A stretch of DNA of 64,000 nucleotides from Bryoerythrophyllum caledonicum (Eukaryota > Streptophyta > Bryopsida > Pottiales > Pottiaceae), in assembly GCA_963971425.1 (NCBI GenBank), contig OZ020520.1, forward strand, positions 25,500,754 to 25,564,753, written 5' to 3'. The translations under genes were made by a program, and so were the position numbers. Below the pieces are notes generated by a model. That model was not told the origin of the DNA, ran no database searches, and saw only the letters and a list, made by a program, of their open reading frames with translations. Of the stretch, positions 23,174 to 36,140 are shown in pieces; the stretch's first letter is position 1, and each line of letters starts with the position of its first letter.

Positions 23174-25308
23174 TACTATAGTACTATACAGTATTTGACA
23201 TAAGTTTGGTATTTAAAAATTGTGCCACCTCATAGATTGAAAGTTTTGAACTATTTTATTATACAAAGTAATTGGATTGACATATTGGTCTCTATAGTAT
23301 TACACATTGTCCACCACAACTTCAATGTTTTTCATGGTGTGGTCAACCAACTTTTCATTGAAGGGTTAATTTCCATAATTCAAAGAATGATGCACATAAA
23401 GGGCCTATACCTTTAAAAAAATATTTGTCCATCTAAGGATTTTTAAACCATGCTCTCATTATGTCAAATTTGATCACATATTTTGAATTTTTAAAACTGG
23501 GATGTAGCATGTATTGGCATGTGCAGCTGTAAGTTCATGTGAGAGAAAACAAATTTACACCTAGACTTTAAAAAATGTTAGTTTTTCTAAGTAGAATTAG
23601 TTGGACTTTAGGCAACTTCCAAAGTTTTGCTATAAGCTTCGTTGACATTGTTTTTTTTCTATTTATATAAATGATTATTATCCGTTTAGAAAATTCAACA
23701 ATTCCGTGCAAGAATTTGTCAAATGAAATTTGAAACTCTACAACTATACCTGTCCTACTTCTCTTCTTCAATGGTGCAATTGCACTTGTCTTTTTGCATA
23801 AAAAGTGAGTGGGCTTTGGTAAGAGTGGAGGTTGGAAAGAGGATGTGCCTTCTATTTTTTGTGTGCCGATGGTAGTTGTGCAAGTTTTTTATGACTTGGT
23901 TAGATTGCAATGTGAGGAGATTATTGAGGTTTTGGTGGTCAATCTTAGGGGTTTGTCTATTTGAGGATCCAAATTTGTAGACAAAAATTGTTGTGTTTCT
24001 TGTAGATGGAAGTTGTCTTAGGTGTTCGTGTCATGTTTGGAATGGATTTCAAGCACATCAATTTTTTTGATTTTGTATGATTGGACTGTAGGTTCCTTGT
24101 GCAATGGATTTAGTACGATTGCTTGCAATGGATTTTGTATGATTGGAATGTAGGTTCTTTGTGCAAGGGCAACTCTGTGGATCTCTAAAATGGTAAACAT
24201 GAGGTCCAAAACATGAATTTGAGTTTCTTTCTTGGCTAAAAAAGTCCTTAAGGATTAGATGCCAAATTGTGAGTATATTCATGAAGGTGGTTCAATCTTA
24301 GGCTAACATGCGCAGAAAGGTGTCAAAGTTTTATAAATGAAAAGGCGCCATAACCAACAACCTCATGTTGTCCATAAATTGTTTGAATGCTTCTCAACAA
24401 TAGCCACAATGATTCACAAAATCTACGCGCACAGAAGCAAGATTATTGTGAGCTAAAAAACGGAAAATCAAAGCTTCAAATGAACTGACAACCTACTAGA
24501 CTATCACTTCCTTGCTTCATCCTCAAACTGGCCAAATACAATGTGCACAACTTTGCTAGAAACACAAGTGGTGTTCTTTTTGTAAGTTCAAGATCCAACT
24601 TAGCCTGATTATCTTGAACATGGTATTGTCCCAAGACATGTTCTCGCTCTAGGACAAGGCATCGCACCGGGATAGGCGCATGCACCGAGACAAGGCATTG
24701 CTTTGGAACAAGGTCTTGGGGATTGTTCATGCCTTTGTATTCTTGGGGATCCACACTTGTATACAAATTATATACTTAAGATTTTTTTAAATAATAATTA
24801 AGATCAAATAAAAAAAAACTATTTTTTATCTTAAAAAAACCATTCTAAGTGAGTCAAAAGTTTATTGCACCATTCCAAGCATGATACAAAAAAAATTAAT
24901 ATCTCCTCTCCATAACCTTTAGAGATTTTGCCTTTTCTTTGAGTTTTGTTTTGTTGTATTTCAAGATGTAGTATACAAATTTCTTTTAACTGTTTGAATC
25001 TACATTCAATAAGGTTTTGTATTTACAAGGAATTCGATTATGGAATTGATATCTATGAACCTCCCTGATTGCTCAATATTTCATACAATGTTATAATCAT
25101 CCTCTACCTTTAAAAATTGGTGAACAACAACTTAACATCATGTACACCATAATGGTAAAAAATATAGACCTTATATAGTACAAATATTGACACCAATGAA
25201 AGTCAAATTTTGCCAACCTTCATCATGTGATGGAGAAAAAACACCATAACCTCTAATCTGCATAGTAAAATATATGAATTTTTCAAAAGACTTTCTTCTA
25301 GTAGTCTA
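23174..25308. other. AT-rich noncoding stretch
   Basis: No supported gene. A short tandem duplication lies at about 24068-24175, built on TTTTGTATGATTGG.CTGTAGGTTC and CTTGTGCAA, two copies. The rest shows no recognisable domain or transposon end. Confidence 0.45.
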
Positions 25309-25367
25309 AATCAAAATCATTGTTGAAGATGGAAGTAAAAGATTTTATGTCCTTCTAAATCTATGGA
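25309..25367 (+). repeat. Left flank duplication of the non-LTR element
   Basis: About 59 bp that recurs diverged at 26516-26575. Both contain AATCAAAATC, then AGATGGAAGTAAAAGATT, then TGTCCTTCTAA and CTATG. This looks like an old, long target-site duplication around the element between them. Confidence 0.7.
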
Positions 25368-25486
25368 ATCAATATTCTTAAAAAAAAAGATTTAGGTAAC
25401 AACCTGGATTTAATCTCAAAAAGTTTCCCTAACATTAACAAATGGATTAGTGACAACAATATTGATAATGAACTCTCTACAAACTT

Positions 25487-26282
25487 TTGAAAAAACCCCA
25501 CAATCACATACTCACAAAAAACATGCCTTATCAAATTTTGTACAGGACTACACATGGAAAATGCAAACAAACAACTATTTTTTGGGATAGAACAATTTCC
25601 ATCCAGAACATGCCCAATATGCACCTCTATAGACCCAGACACATGGTTGCACGTACTCCTCAAATGCCAAAATTAGCACATACACTCCACAATTGTCAAA
25701 AGACACAATAAAGCGGTATGGAAAATCCAAAAATTGATTGTATCCTCAAACAAATCTTGATGTCTTATACTTATGAACGCCGGAGCCTTCAACAAAAATC
25801 CATAAGAAACACGGTCCCTCCATGGCTACTTCCATGCACATGTGGAACCCAAAGATGTCACTGTAATGCGAGATTCAAACCAGACATACTATGCATCAAA
25901 GGACTACCATATAAAGACCCCCCACCGGACCACATAATCACAAACCTTACTATCCAATTTATTGAATTCAATTATTGTAATGATAGATTTTCCCCAGAAG
26001 CAATCAAAAACAAAATTAATAAAAACCAATCACTTATTAATGACATTGCAGCTCTTCGATGGAAAGTTGACCCCCTTATTGTCATTACCGCTGGAGCTAG
26101 AGCTACTACCTTTATCCCCTCCATGGAAAGTCTCAAAAAAAAATCAACAACCCCATTAATCCAAAAAAAAGGACATTCACAAAAACCAACACCATCGCTA
26201 TCCAACATGATATGTCCATTCTTCTATACAAACAAAAACTCAAAAATAACCAACCTCTCCCAGAATTATGTGATACCCCTTA
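25487..26282 (+). pseudogene. C-terminal part of a non-LTR retroelement protein
   Basis: Remnant of the C-terminus of a retroelement polyprotein. A zinc-binding block CPICTSIDPDTWLHVLLKC fits C-x2-C-x9-H-x4-C and is followed by KRHNKAVWKIQKLI. That resembles the CCHC plus RHN arrangement of R2-like non-LTR elements. Downstream, ARFKPDILCIKGLP and QFIEFNYCNDRFSPEAIKNK have the PD...E-type spacing of a restriction-like endonuclease, then KVDPLIVITAGARATT and a natural end at 26280-26282 (PLPELCDTP). The frame changes at about 25560, 25735 and 26150, and a TAG near 25675 follows LLKCQN. The endonuclease assignment is by motif only and is my inference. Confidence 0.6.
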
Positions 26283-26445
26283 AAAACACACACTGAACCT
26301 TGCAAATCATCTCTTGGAATTGAGCCCTATGGCTCTGGTTGGCCCTCGGTTACTAGTTTCTGGTCACTAGTTACATAATATCTACCTTTCGAGAGGGGGG
26401 GAGTAGTTACATACTACTAAACCTATATCTGGTGGACATGGATTT

Positions 26446-26515
26446 AGTGGTGAAAGGAATAGACACTATATTCACTACGGCTCCCTTTGGAGACCGGAGT
26501 TCTACTTCTCCTTGC
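26446..26515 (+). other. 3' tail hairpin of the non-LTR element
   Basis: TTAGTGGTG, then TAGACACTATATTCAC, an inverted repeat around CCCTTTGG, and a TTCTACTTCTCC tail. It aligns with the tails at 57542-57633, 60834-60937 and 61360-61423. Confidence 0.65.
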
Positions 26516-26575
26516 AATCAAAATCTCAGAGTTTAGATGGAAGTAAAAGATTATCTGTCCTTCTAATTCTATGCA

Positions 26576-27815
26576 GCAAAATGGTTAGTTTTGAAGTGTT
26601 TTCAGTTAGCATCAATCGAGGAACTTTAGGGATACAAGATATGGATTGGTAGACGGCAAAAGTGTGGAGTTTGGCAATCATGAGTACTTGACATATTTTA
26701 CTATGATTCAAACCTTCAACAATACCTCAATTTGCAGGGATGTTGTCTAGATGTTGGTCACCGGTTCCACATGGAAAACGAGACCGAGGCAGGGCCGAGA
26801 GAGTTCATAATCCAATTCCAAGGAGTGGTTTGATTCAGACAAGTCACGAGACTCGTCAGCCAGAGCCTGAGTGTTTTCACTGTCGTTTATGTCCTCATCT
26901 GTACTGGTCATTCTCACATAACTTAGAGGAGTTCACTTCATTGTCTGCCAGGTTCACAGCCTCTGCCCATATTGTTATGGGCAGCGCCTGGATGGGATTG
27001 GCTTGTAATCAATTCTGAGGTTGGTGCAGGAACTAGCAGAAGATTCAGCAGTGTCCTTGCCTCAACTGTACAAGCGGAGCACAATGTCATTATTGTGTCG
27101 AAAGCCATGTCCCCGAGGAACATCGAGGAAGAGAGCTTCACCGGAGCTCAGTCAGTCGTGTGCTTTTTCTGTAAACAAATTGCTTTTCTTGAAGTTAGGC
27201 CGTATTCGGAACATTTTAGAAACGTTAATCCAAAACTTCCTCCATGCCAAGCATTCAGTCTTCTCTTGTGAACATTCACAGGAGATGCTTGAGAAATAGA
27301 CATGCTGACTCAGAGCTCATGAATCAAAAATAGTAAGGTTTCACATTTGTGACTAAATGCAATGGAATACAGGGAAAAGTGATGCAGATTGGTCAACGAG
27401 GCAACAGAATTGGCCTTGAGTGCATCCAAGACGTTGTTATTTCCATGTTCAAATATAAAAGTGCGATGTGAAGGAAAATGATCCACGATTAGGCTCTGCA
27501 AAAAGATGAATAAAAACTGTGATGGATGTTATCCCATGAAGAATGTAATGAAAGGGGCACACCGCTCGCGTCATGTGGTAATTGTATGTATCCATGTGCA
27601 AACAAATGGGACTGGTCTACTGATGCTCAAGTGCTATACATGCTGTGAGGTTAAAAATTACTACAAGGCCGCTTACAACTATTCTCAATTTTCCGACCAT
27701 GAGAACTAGGCCGGGATGAAAAATAAGGTCCAAAACCTTCAGTTCGTTGCTAAACTCTTCGTGCCGTTCCCGCTGCCATTGAATGGTTGAATCAGTGTTC
27801 AAATAGGAGAGCTAA
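26576..27815. other. Region downstream of the DREB-like gene
   Basis: No coding domain recognised on either strand. It would contain the 3' UTR and terminator of the minus-strand DREB-like gene; I could not place a poly(A) signal with confidence. Confidence 0.4.
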
Positions 27816-28927
27816 TCAATAGCTCCAGAGGTGCGGCTCCCACGCGGTGGAGCCCTCCTCGCCGTCGGTTTCGGTGGCGTGCTCTACATCAGGAGGAGGA
27901 ATGCACATCGCATCGCATAAAGCGCTCGTCAGGACATTGTGCACAGATCCTCCAATGACAGTAAACATGTCGTCTGAATCCACAAACACGGACTGCTGCT
28001 GCTGTTGCGGATGCGGCTGAGCTCTCGGAGCAGGAACATTGCCACTCGCCTCCACGGGCACCGGCTGCTCCGTTGATGGAACTTGATGGTGAATACTCTT
28101 CTCGCGTCCACTAGTTGCTGCAGGTGAAGCTGTTCTGACAGAAGGCTGATGAGCTTGGCCCCTTTGGTTCGTTGCGGATCTCTGGGATGAGGTTCCGGGT
28201 GCTAGTCTTGTTCCTGATGGTAGTCTTGGGGTGGGGCTTCTGGTTGAGGTGGAAGGAGAAGCTTGGGATGTATGGTCTGGAGTGGTCATGGTGATAGGGT
28301 GCGCGGCGCTGAAGTTATTGGCGGCGATGGTGGCGGCCGATTGGATGGACTTGTCCGTGAGGTCGGCGGGGCGGGGCAGGGAGTGCGCCAGCTTGGGGAA
28401 GTTGAGGACCGCGCCGTTGCCTCGCAGCGCCAGAGCTGCTGTAAATTGCCGCAAACATGATACAAAAAAAGTGAGGATCAGTGAACTCAAGTGACATTGC
28501 GAACAAGCAGGTGAGCATGTGGAGTAAAAAACAACATCCGGTATCATGTTCGTGTACCGCAGTCGTAGGCGCGCGCGGCCATCTCGGCGGTGGCGAAGCT
28601 GCCGAGCCAGATGCGGGACTTCTTTTTGGGGCGGCGGATCTCCGTGACCCAGATGCCCCAGGGGCGCTTCCGCACGCCGCGGTAGATGGGGTGCCGCGTA
28701 TCGCCCTCCACCTTGGCCTTCTTGCGCACCTCCGTCTCCTTCTGCCTGCACCGCGACGTGGACGTGGACGTGGGACTGTCCACGCGCTCGCTTGACTCCT
28801 CATCCGCGCCGGAGTCGTTCCCTGCTGCTGCGGTCCCTTCGTTGGCCCCTACTGCTGCATGATTCCGCCAGCCGGCAGGCTCCTTCACGTCCCCTTCCGA
28901 TGCCGGGTTCTCGCACGCCTCCGACAT
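27816..28927 (-). CDS. DREB-type AP2/ERF transcription factor, two exons
   Basis: A nuclear transcription factor of the AP2/ERF superfamily, expected to bind DRE/GCC-type promoter boxes; members act in stress and development. Exon 1 is 28927-28558 and exon 2 is 28438-27816. The 119-bp intron starts GGTACACG at 28557 and ends TTTACAG at 28439, phase 1; the joined frame has no stop and gives 330 residues. The AP2 domain spans residues about 82-140 ([52 protein letters not shown]). It has Val at position 14, as DREB proteins do, but Arg at position 19. A basic stretch [13 protein letters not shown] precedes it. After it, LAHSLPRP and [12 protein letters not shown] resemble DREB group III, as does the C-terminal LWSY. 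The C-terminal half is Ser/Thr/Pro/Gln-rich with an acidic patch (FVDSDDMF). The intron lies inside the AP2 domain, unusual for DREB genes, which mostly lack introns in flowering plants. The start is the first ATG in frame. Confidence 0.9.
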
Positions 28928-31900
28928 GGAGCTCTCTGCAGCAGATAAATTTCACCTCTTGGTGATGCTCTCTTGATTCTCCACTTCCAGTTACATGAAC
29001 TGTTATTTGATGTGTGCCGTTTTAGCTGCAGCACCTCCGTTCATATCAGTATAAACCATATTCCACGATAATTAGACACTGCATTGACTTGCACATGGTG
29101 AATCAACTTTCATGATAGCAAAGTTTGAACATCTTCGCTATCAATTGCAGGCTCGTGGTTCCAAGCTTGGAAGTTACATGGTCTCATATTAAGCTCTGTT
29201 CGATGGTGTCTGTTTCGTGAATGAATATGTAAGGAAACGTGTTAACGACATATTGGCCAATCTTGGTTAGTAAAGGAGTCCCACAAACTGGATGCAAAAG
29301 CTGGGAGCCATCGATTGGCCAACATAACCAATGTGCGTTGTGAGCTTGGTGACGTACCTATTGAGGTCGGTCAAGAGGGGCCCCGGCTCATCATGTTCTG
29401 GAGTGAACGACGCGCTCCAGCACGTATTTGCTCCCATACCAGGGGTTCTTGGCACCAGTCTTCTGTTAAATATCATGTGATCCAGAAGCCGCTGGGTTTG
29501 CGTGTTACAACAGAGACACGAGATTCACAAGCCCCAGCTCCACCATTTCCAACGCCATGACGTTTCTGTTGACCATTGCAAACAGCACAACATCAATAAC
29601 CTTTAGAAAGAGACAAATACATAGATGGAGAAAAATTAGACCTAATGCTAATTGTTGCCCTAAGTAACACAACGAACGCTCCAGCCTTCTACTCTTCAAG
29701 GTTAGTAGAGTAAATTCTCGGATGAAGTGCCCCGCAAGACAAGAGTACCGAGGTCAGAAAGACCAGGCTATAAACCAGTAGTCTGACCTTGATCTCTCGA
29801 CGTGTACGTTGTTCATTTGCCATTAAGTATGCAAACTCAATCCATAAGCGACAAAGTCGGATTCGACACACAGGAGTCATAAACGCGTCAGCCGTTCAAG
29901 TCCTTTGAGAGACATGATTTAGACATCGCCAGTCGATGTGACAACTGTAAATGAAGGGCTTCAGAGACAAAATTGCGGGCTGTACTCCTTTCATTGAACG
30001 TTTCATGGCTCCCAAAGAAAGAGAGCTTGTACTAGCTAATCAAACCTAGACGCACACTTGGAGAGTCTACATTAACGTGCTGCAGTGAAGGTTGCAACAT
30101 GCCAACCGGTTCTGGTTGTCACCTTCTCCATACCGATATGACCGTCACTTTTTACTTATTTCACCAAGCTGTAAGTGAAGTGACTGTCTGAACCAGAAGC
30201 AGAATGTGATAACAGATAGGCACTATTATATAGGGCATTTTCGTGTCAGCACGCTGCGGAGGTGATGTCGTTCTCTTTGTGAACAGGGTAAGACGCAAAC
30301 GACACCCACATCATCGTGAGGTAATGATGGTGGCCCATCCCGAGATGGTGGTGGCCCATCCCAGCTAGAGGCCAACACTAATGTCGACTAGAGAGCCACA
30401 TTATGTGCCGGCTCAAGAGTCGAGCAGTACTACTCCAGGTACTTGAGTGGCTTACGAAACTTCCGACTGAAGCTGTGAGCCAGCTTCCCACACTTTGACA
30501 AGTATTAGTCTGGTCAACACGCGTCTTACCGTAATGTGCTCCAAAACTATAAAGAGGCTGCCTCACTTCTAGAGCTAGTCCGTTACTTTGGCAGGCACCC
30601 AGCCTATGCCACTTTCTGCAACTTTGCTCCAGACTCAGAACCTGCTGGCGTACCAAAAGAATAATATTGTATTCCACTCGTGTGCTTTCAACGTGATTCT
30701 AGTCCCAAGCTAGCTCTACCACGTTACTTGATCCACAAGGAGGGCAAAGAGTTGATTGCCTCAAGAGTTTCTGCAACCTTGACGTTCGGTTTCTGAACCT
30801 GGCTAGAGTTGGCTCATAATATTCTAGACAAATCGATTAGACAGCGAGAGAGTGGCTTTGATCACTTGACAGCAGTAATAACCTGGTATCACACATTAGG
30901 TAGGTAACTCTTGGTTTGGTATGAATATACCTTGAGAGCGGGAGCTCCGGGAAGAGATAAATCGACCAGATAGGGGACAGTACTAGCAGCTTGGATAACT
31001 CTTCAATCATACAGCAGCTTTCTCCTCTTGGCCACGGCGCCGACTTCACAGAAATTCTATCCCTGTGCGGACCACAACGTGGATACCAGAAAACTTGAGC
31101 ACAAGAATGGTCACGTTCTTCGCCGAGGCTCTCCTTGGCTTTCAGAGCCTTACCTACTGCAACTGTTACAATGACTTGGAATGCGCGTTCGAAGTGAGGT
31201 GCTTGGCCTACTGCCAGTTTCTGCACTAAAGACCGAACGTGGAAGATCTCACCTAGACAGCCCAACAGGAAAAGATCTGCAGCCTGTTGTAGATATTTCT
31301 CAAGGAACAAATTTCCGTTGAAGAATAATCCACAGTCCTTCTACTCCCCTCGGACGCGGATAGAGGCGAGAACCAGCAGCGGACTCCTGGCTGAACAGCA
31401 GTGAGCAACGCGACTGCAAGAAGGATCAGCCTCGTCACGACAAAGACGGAATCACCACAGTCTACCATAATAAATTCCCGCAACGTACTCTGAACTCTAC
31501 TGCCACTTACCGATGAATCTCGCTCCAGCTACAGGATTGACCAAATCAAAGACTCATTCTCTGTGATCCGACCAAACAATCCAGGATTGTCCAAATCGAG
31601 GGCCCGTTCTCTAGGATCCGCGTGTGCCCCCGAACAATCAACACTCGGTACTGCCCAGCACAATTGTCACTCTGAGCTAGCTAGCTAGCTGCTGCCCCTC
31701 GACGCGGCAAGGCGCTCTCCAGAACGCACACTAGGGTTTACATGAAAGTTTCTGAGATCATCCCAGCAACGACGTTGAATGGCTTGGATCACTCGAGAAT
31801 CTCTCATCGCTAGGACAGAGTGCTGAGCACGAGAGAAGAAGTTCAATCCATGCGGGGACTTGACCACGTCCTTCCGGGGCCTTCGTGGTTGGCCACCTCG

Positions 31901-34864
31901 AAAGCCAAAAAAAACTAGACAAGCGCACCGGTACTCTCGCCCTCTCCCCCTCCTCCTCGTCAGGTTTCAACATCAACCCATTCCCACTGTGACCCCTACT
32001 CACCAGTGACAACATACAGGTTGCACTCCAGAGTCCATCAAAACGTCAGGAGCTCACACAACACTAACTACCACTCATCATCATCACCAGGCAGCTACTC
32101 ACAACATTGAGGAGAATGATGGTGAAACTCAATACACTGCACTTGAATGTGGAGTGGGTTGGAGCGTCCGCATTTCACGGGGGGTTGTTGCGTCCTTACC
32201 CTCCTATCTAAATAAATGCACACATAACGTTTAGTCAGAGCCACGCTTTTCCCTCCACCTGCGGGTCTCTAGAAAAGTTGATGCTGCTGGAAGAAAAAGG
32301 GCGAGGCCGTTGTCACCGACCACGTAAAAATAAAAATAAAAACTCTTCTCCGACCACGTTTATTACTTATAGTAAGTGTGCTCCTAGTCTCCGACCACGG
32401 GTGGTAACTGAGAAGTTATCTTAAAACTTTTCCTCCTCCTCTGGGTGGCTCCCAAGGCCGGCCAGGGACCCGAAATCCAACGGCATTCATCATTCTGTCA
32501 TGGGATAATAATAGGTCAATCTGCGGATTTACAGAAGGCTGATATTGCTATTCCCCGCACGAAAAACTGGGAAAGCGCTCGCGGGGACTACTGAGGACGG
32601 GTGATGTCACTGTGCAACTCGGCAGACAGCCCGAAGTATGGCAAACTCATCTGCCCCGGCGCCGTGCCGTCCAGCTCGATCTGCGCATCTCTGGCGCCCG
32701 GCTCGCGTGCTCAATGATGCCTTGATTACCTACTGCCCACACCTAGAATTACTTGTCAACTCCCAATCGCAACTCCGTCCTTCGGATGGGTCCCCGCTTC
32801 GGACAGCAGAGTCTGGAGCACTGCGCCGGCCACTGGCAGGATTTTGCTGGAAAGCTCAGGTAAACTTGACGCTTGTGACGATGATCTTTCACCTTTGGAC
32901 TTCCACGACTTGGACCGACTGAAGTAGTCCAGGACTCGCCTTCGCTATCACTGATCAGTCACCGACCTGCGTCGTTCAGATACCACTCTTCTCTCATGAA
33001 AGTATTAGTTTGGTTAGAATTCAGGGACGTAGAAGTCTTCTCATTGTTTCAATGTAGACATGAAGAAACTTCGAACTTGGAGCGACATTCTTCAAGAGAT
33101 GGTCTTGTGTTAAAAGTACAGTTTCTCTTCTAGTCTTCGTTCAGTTCTATTTAAGAATATTGTTATAGATATACTTTGGTGGAGAATGATGATTGTATCT
33201 GCCATATATTTGAGATGGTGGTCAACTGGAATTGTCATTACAAAATTCCACACATTAAGAAGCTTTGTTTCTGTTCAAATTTCTATCATCAATTGATAAT
33301 TATATAAACGAAAGTTAACGTTTGATGTACGTATGTAATGATTATAACAACTACTGAATCATGAGTACACCAAAAGAATAATGCAAATAATATAACTATC
33401 GCAATGAGTATTGATGAACAGAAACAAAGCTCCTTAATGTGTAGGACTTTGAAATACAAATCTAATTTTTCACCTTTTCAAATATATGATACATGCAATC
33501 ACCATATCACCTGCAACAACGATTCAAGGAAAGCACATCATAGTTATTACCAAATAGTAGTGACAAAAAGTACAACTGCTAATGATGAGATTACATTCAA
33601 AGTGCATGTAGTTTCTAGTATCAAGTTTGGTGGCGCTTAAACATTTGAAAATCCGACGTTGTGAATGCATAAAAAAGGTTGAACCCCTAACATGTGCAAT
33701 TGAATAGCGGGAACTCTGATTTGAATTGAAGTAAATTTTCGACTGCAGCTACATGAATATCAATGCACAGTGAAGTTCAAAGGATCTGAAACAATAACTC
33801 TACAATGCATTACACGGCAATGATATCAAATTCGCCCTATCATTAATGGCATGTTCGGGAGAATCATGCTCGACTAACGAACTTCAGACGTTGTGATCAT
33901 CTGGTGTCAGACCACAACCGAAAAGTGTCTGACTAGTTGTCAAGGTACAGAGACATCACGGTGCTGCGTTATTACATACATCGACGAAGAATCAGACGAT
34001 CATCACAACTCGACGCAAAGAGATAATATAGAAATATAAGGTGCAGAGCAGACTTACAAAGGCCGTTAGCAGCGGAGCCCATGATCGATAAACTGCAGCC
34101 TCTGGAAACTGACAGTGTTGGTCATAGAACATCAAGTTCGCAGAACGAAGCCAGTATCAATCTGACAGTCATGATCATGTCGACGCAGACGGGTCGCAGA
34201 CAAGTATGAAAAACATTGCGCGCGACATGGAACGGCACGTCACGCATGAAAAGCATGCAACACTCATTTCCTGAAGTACAGTAACACAATAGCACATCGT
34301 GCATGCCGGATCAGGTCGACATGAAACCCGATAGAGAGACCACCAGAGCACAAGGTCGCTATTTTAAGCGCACCTGCACCGCTGCCATTAGCCTGGCCCA
34401 TGATCACGACTTAATATAAAGGAGCTACCCCGGAGCTACTTCTGGATGCATCCAGCTGCACGATGACGTGAATTAGCTGAGGATGCTCATTGCAGCCGCC
34501 ACCTCGATCCCGATCCATGCACCCGTGTACCTGCACACAGAACCGTGTCGAGGTTCGTCAACAGGGCTAAGGTAGAGGGGCATCATGAGCGCAACTTGAG
34601 TGTCCAGTCTCCAAGTTCGTCAAGTTCCGCTCCCCTTGCACCGTCACCGACTGGGCTCATAATGATTCATCATCCTGCACCACGATGCCCACACCACGGA
34701 CCCCTGCACGTCACGCATCCACCAAGCTATTCAAGGCGCGGGCGGCCCCACGCCCGCGGGCCGCGATGGCAAGCGCGTCAAGATGGGCCGGCCCCACGCA
34801 TCGCTAAACTTGTCACCTTGAGCGGATACAACTCGCAGGACTCTACTCTGGTAGCAAGACATGA
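28928..34864. other. Higher-GC intergenic region upstream of the DREB-like gene
   Basis: No supported gene over almost 6 kb, although several open frames of 60-157 codons exist; none carries a domain I recognise. Base composition is more even than in the flanking transposon-rich DNA. CCGACCACG occurs three times between 32316 and 32398 (DRE-core-like ACCGAC/CCGAC). An AGCTAGCTAGCT run lies near 31676. It may contain the promoter and distal regulatory DNA of the gene at 27816-28927. Confidence 0.4.
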
Positions 34865-35190
34865 GGAAAGCCTCCCCATAACCAACTAAAACCCATGGCC
34901 AACGCCTATAAAATTGGGGTATATCCAACCCTCTTCCATCCCATTTCCATCAACTCAGTTCCAAATGGAGGTTTGCTATTAGTCAAGACCCTTACTTTGG
35001 TCGTTGGCTATGGGGTACCTACTACTGGCCACCTACTAAACATGGCTGCACAGTTTGAAAATTCATAACTAATTCAGTTTTCATCAAGAAAATATGAAAT
35101 CACTTGGGTTGGAATTGTCATTCTATTGGCTATCACTGAAAAATAATAGTATAATTATTTCCTCTCTCCATATATGCACATTCCTCAACT
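34865..35190 (+). repeat. Dispersed repeat, inverted copy at 12085-12445
   Basis: Contains CCTATAAAATTGGGGTAT, CCATCCCATTTCCATCAACT, AAATGGAGGTTTG, GGGGTACCTACTA and AATTCATAACTAATTCAG, the same order as the minus-strand copy near 12.2 kb. No clear ends seen. Confidence 0.65.
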
Positions 35191-35534
35191 TGTCGGTTTT
35201 AGGGGGGCTTACCATATACCATGGTCGTACTGCCGTCAACTTGCCCGGCTCGAACGGTGATGCCATTAAAAATTTGTTTTGTTGTGTGGCAAAAATAAAA
35301 ACGAACGGTGATCCCATGCAGTGATTCCTCTCAGCTAATTCTGTGCAATCAGCATGTTTATTTTTATTTCCATCCTGCAACCACCGTTTGGTGGCTGATC
35401 TGTTTTTTTATCGAGGATTGGGAATCAAGCCGTGTGAGTTTTGTGAACAGTATCTGTTCGCACTTGGTGATAGGAGTATTGTTAGCAAATGATTACCGAA
35501 TACTCTAAAGCTGCACTTAACCCTTGAGCGTTAG

Positions 35535-35740
35535 TCGGGAACCGTATATTCATGGACGTATTTTACTCTGTAGAATACCAGAAAAGTACTATAGTCTAGC
35601 AAGACTAACACCTTTGGATTGAAAATTCTTCAACTAATATCTTTCATTTGGAGGTCTTTTCAATATCTCAACCTTATCATGTTCAAATACCACATTATAC
35701 ATGTAGAATACTATGGCCACCAGCCGCACCTTCTGATGTT
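35535..35740 (+). repeat. Dispersed repeat, same orientation as 42290-42500
   Basis: Shares GGGAACC, GTATTTTACTCT, TTCTTCAACTAA, ATTTGGAGGTC, AACCTTATCATGTTCAAATA and ATACATGTAGAATA with 42290-42500. The two are diverged direct copies. Confidence 0.7.
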
Positions 35741-35939
35741 TAAGGATTAAACCACGATGTTAATACCAAATGTTTGGGTGATATCCTTTTGTCACTCCCT
35801 ACTTTAAAGTCTTATGATAGTGATTGGGACCAAAACGGTGAATATGCCTTGGAGAGGTGTAGGGGCACTATATGTCAATTCTCAGGGAAATTGGAGTATT
35901 ATGGGGGAACTTTAGTATGGAACTAGTATATTGTTTTGT

Positions 35940-36140
35940 TGTACCCAAGAGGGCAATGAGCAACTTTCTTTCTTGTTTTCTCCGTTCCCATCCTCAAGCC
36001 CTAGTCCCCATCCCTAACCCCTATTCCCCAACTTTGTCCCCATCCTTCACTCGTCCCCGTCTTCGTCTTCTACTTGTCCCCATCCCCCTCCCGGTCCTTT
36101 AATCAAACCCCATCCCCATCCCCGTCCATTACTCGTCCAT
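35940..36140 (+). repeat. CCCCATCC/CCCCGTCC-rich tract
   Basis: Degenerate run of CCCCATCC, CCCCGTCC and CCCTAACCCC words after GCAATGAGCAACTTTCTTTC. A related tract after CAACTTTCTTTC lies at about 58855-58940, so this belongs to a dispersed repeat. Confidence 0.6.

Larger units (their letters stand above)
25368..26515 (+). mobile_element. 5'-truncated non-LTR retroelement with RLE-like C-terminus
   Basis: A unit of about 1.15 kb between two diverged copies of a 59-bp sequence. It carries the 3' end of a reverse-transcriptase-type protein and a 3' tail with a hairpin. The same tail (TAGACACTATATTCAC here) recurs at 57.6, 60.9 and 61.4 kb as AACAGACACTTTATTCAC followed by a CCGG hairpin and a TTC-type tail. 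The reverse transcriptase itself is missing. Confidence 0.65.

Noticed and set aside
30837..31310. A 157-codon open frame on the minus strand in the higher-GC region
   Set aside because: No recognisable domain, no supporting splice or start context, and similar-length open frames occur by chance at this base composition.
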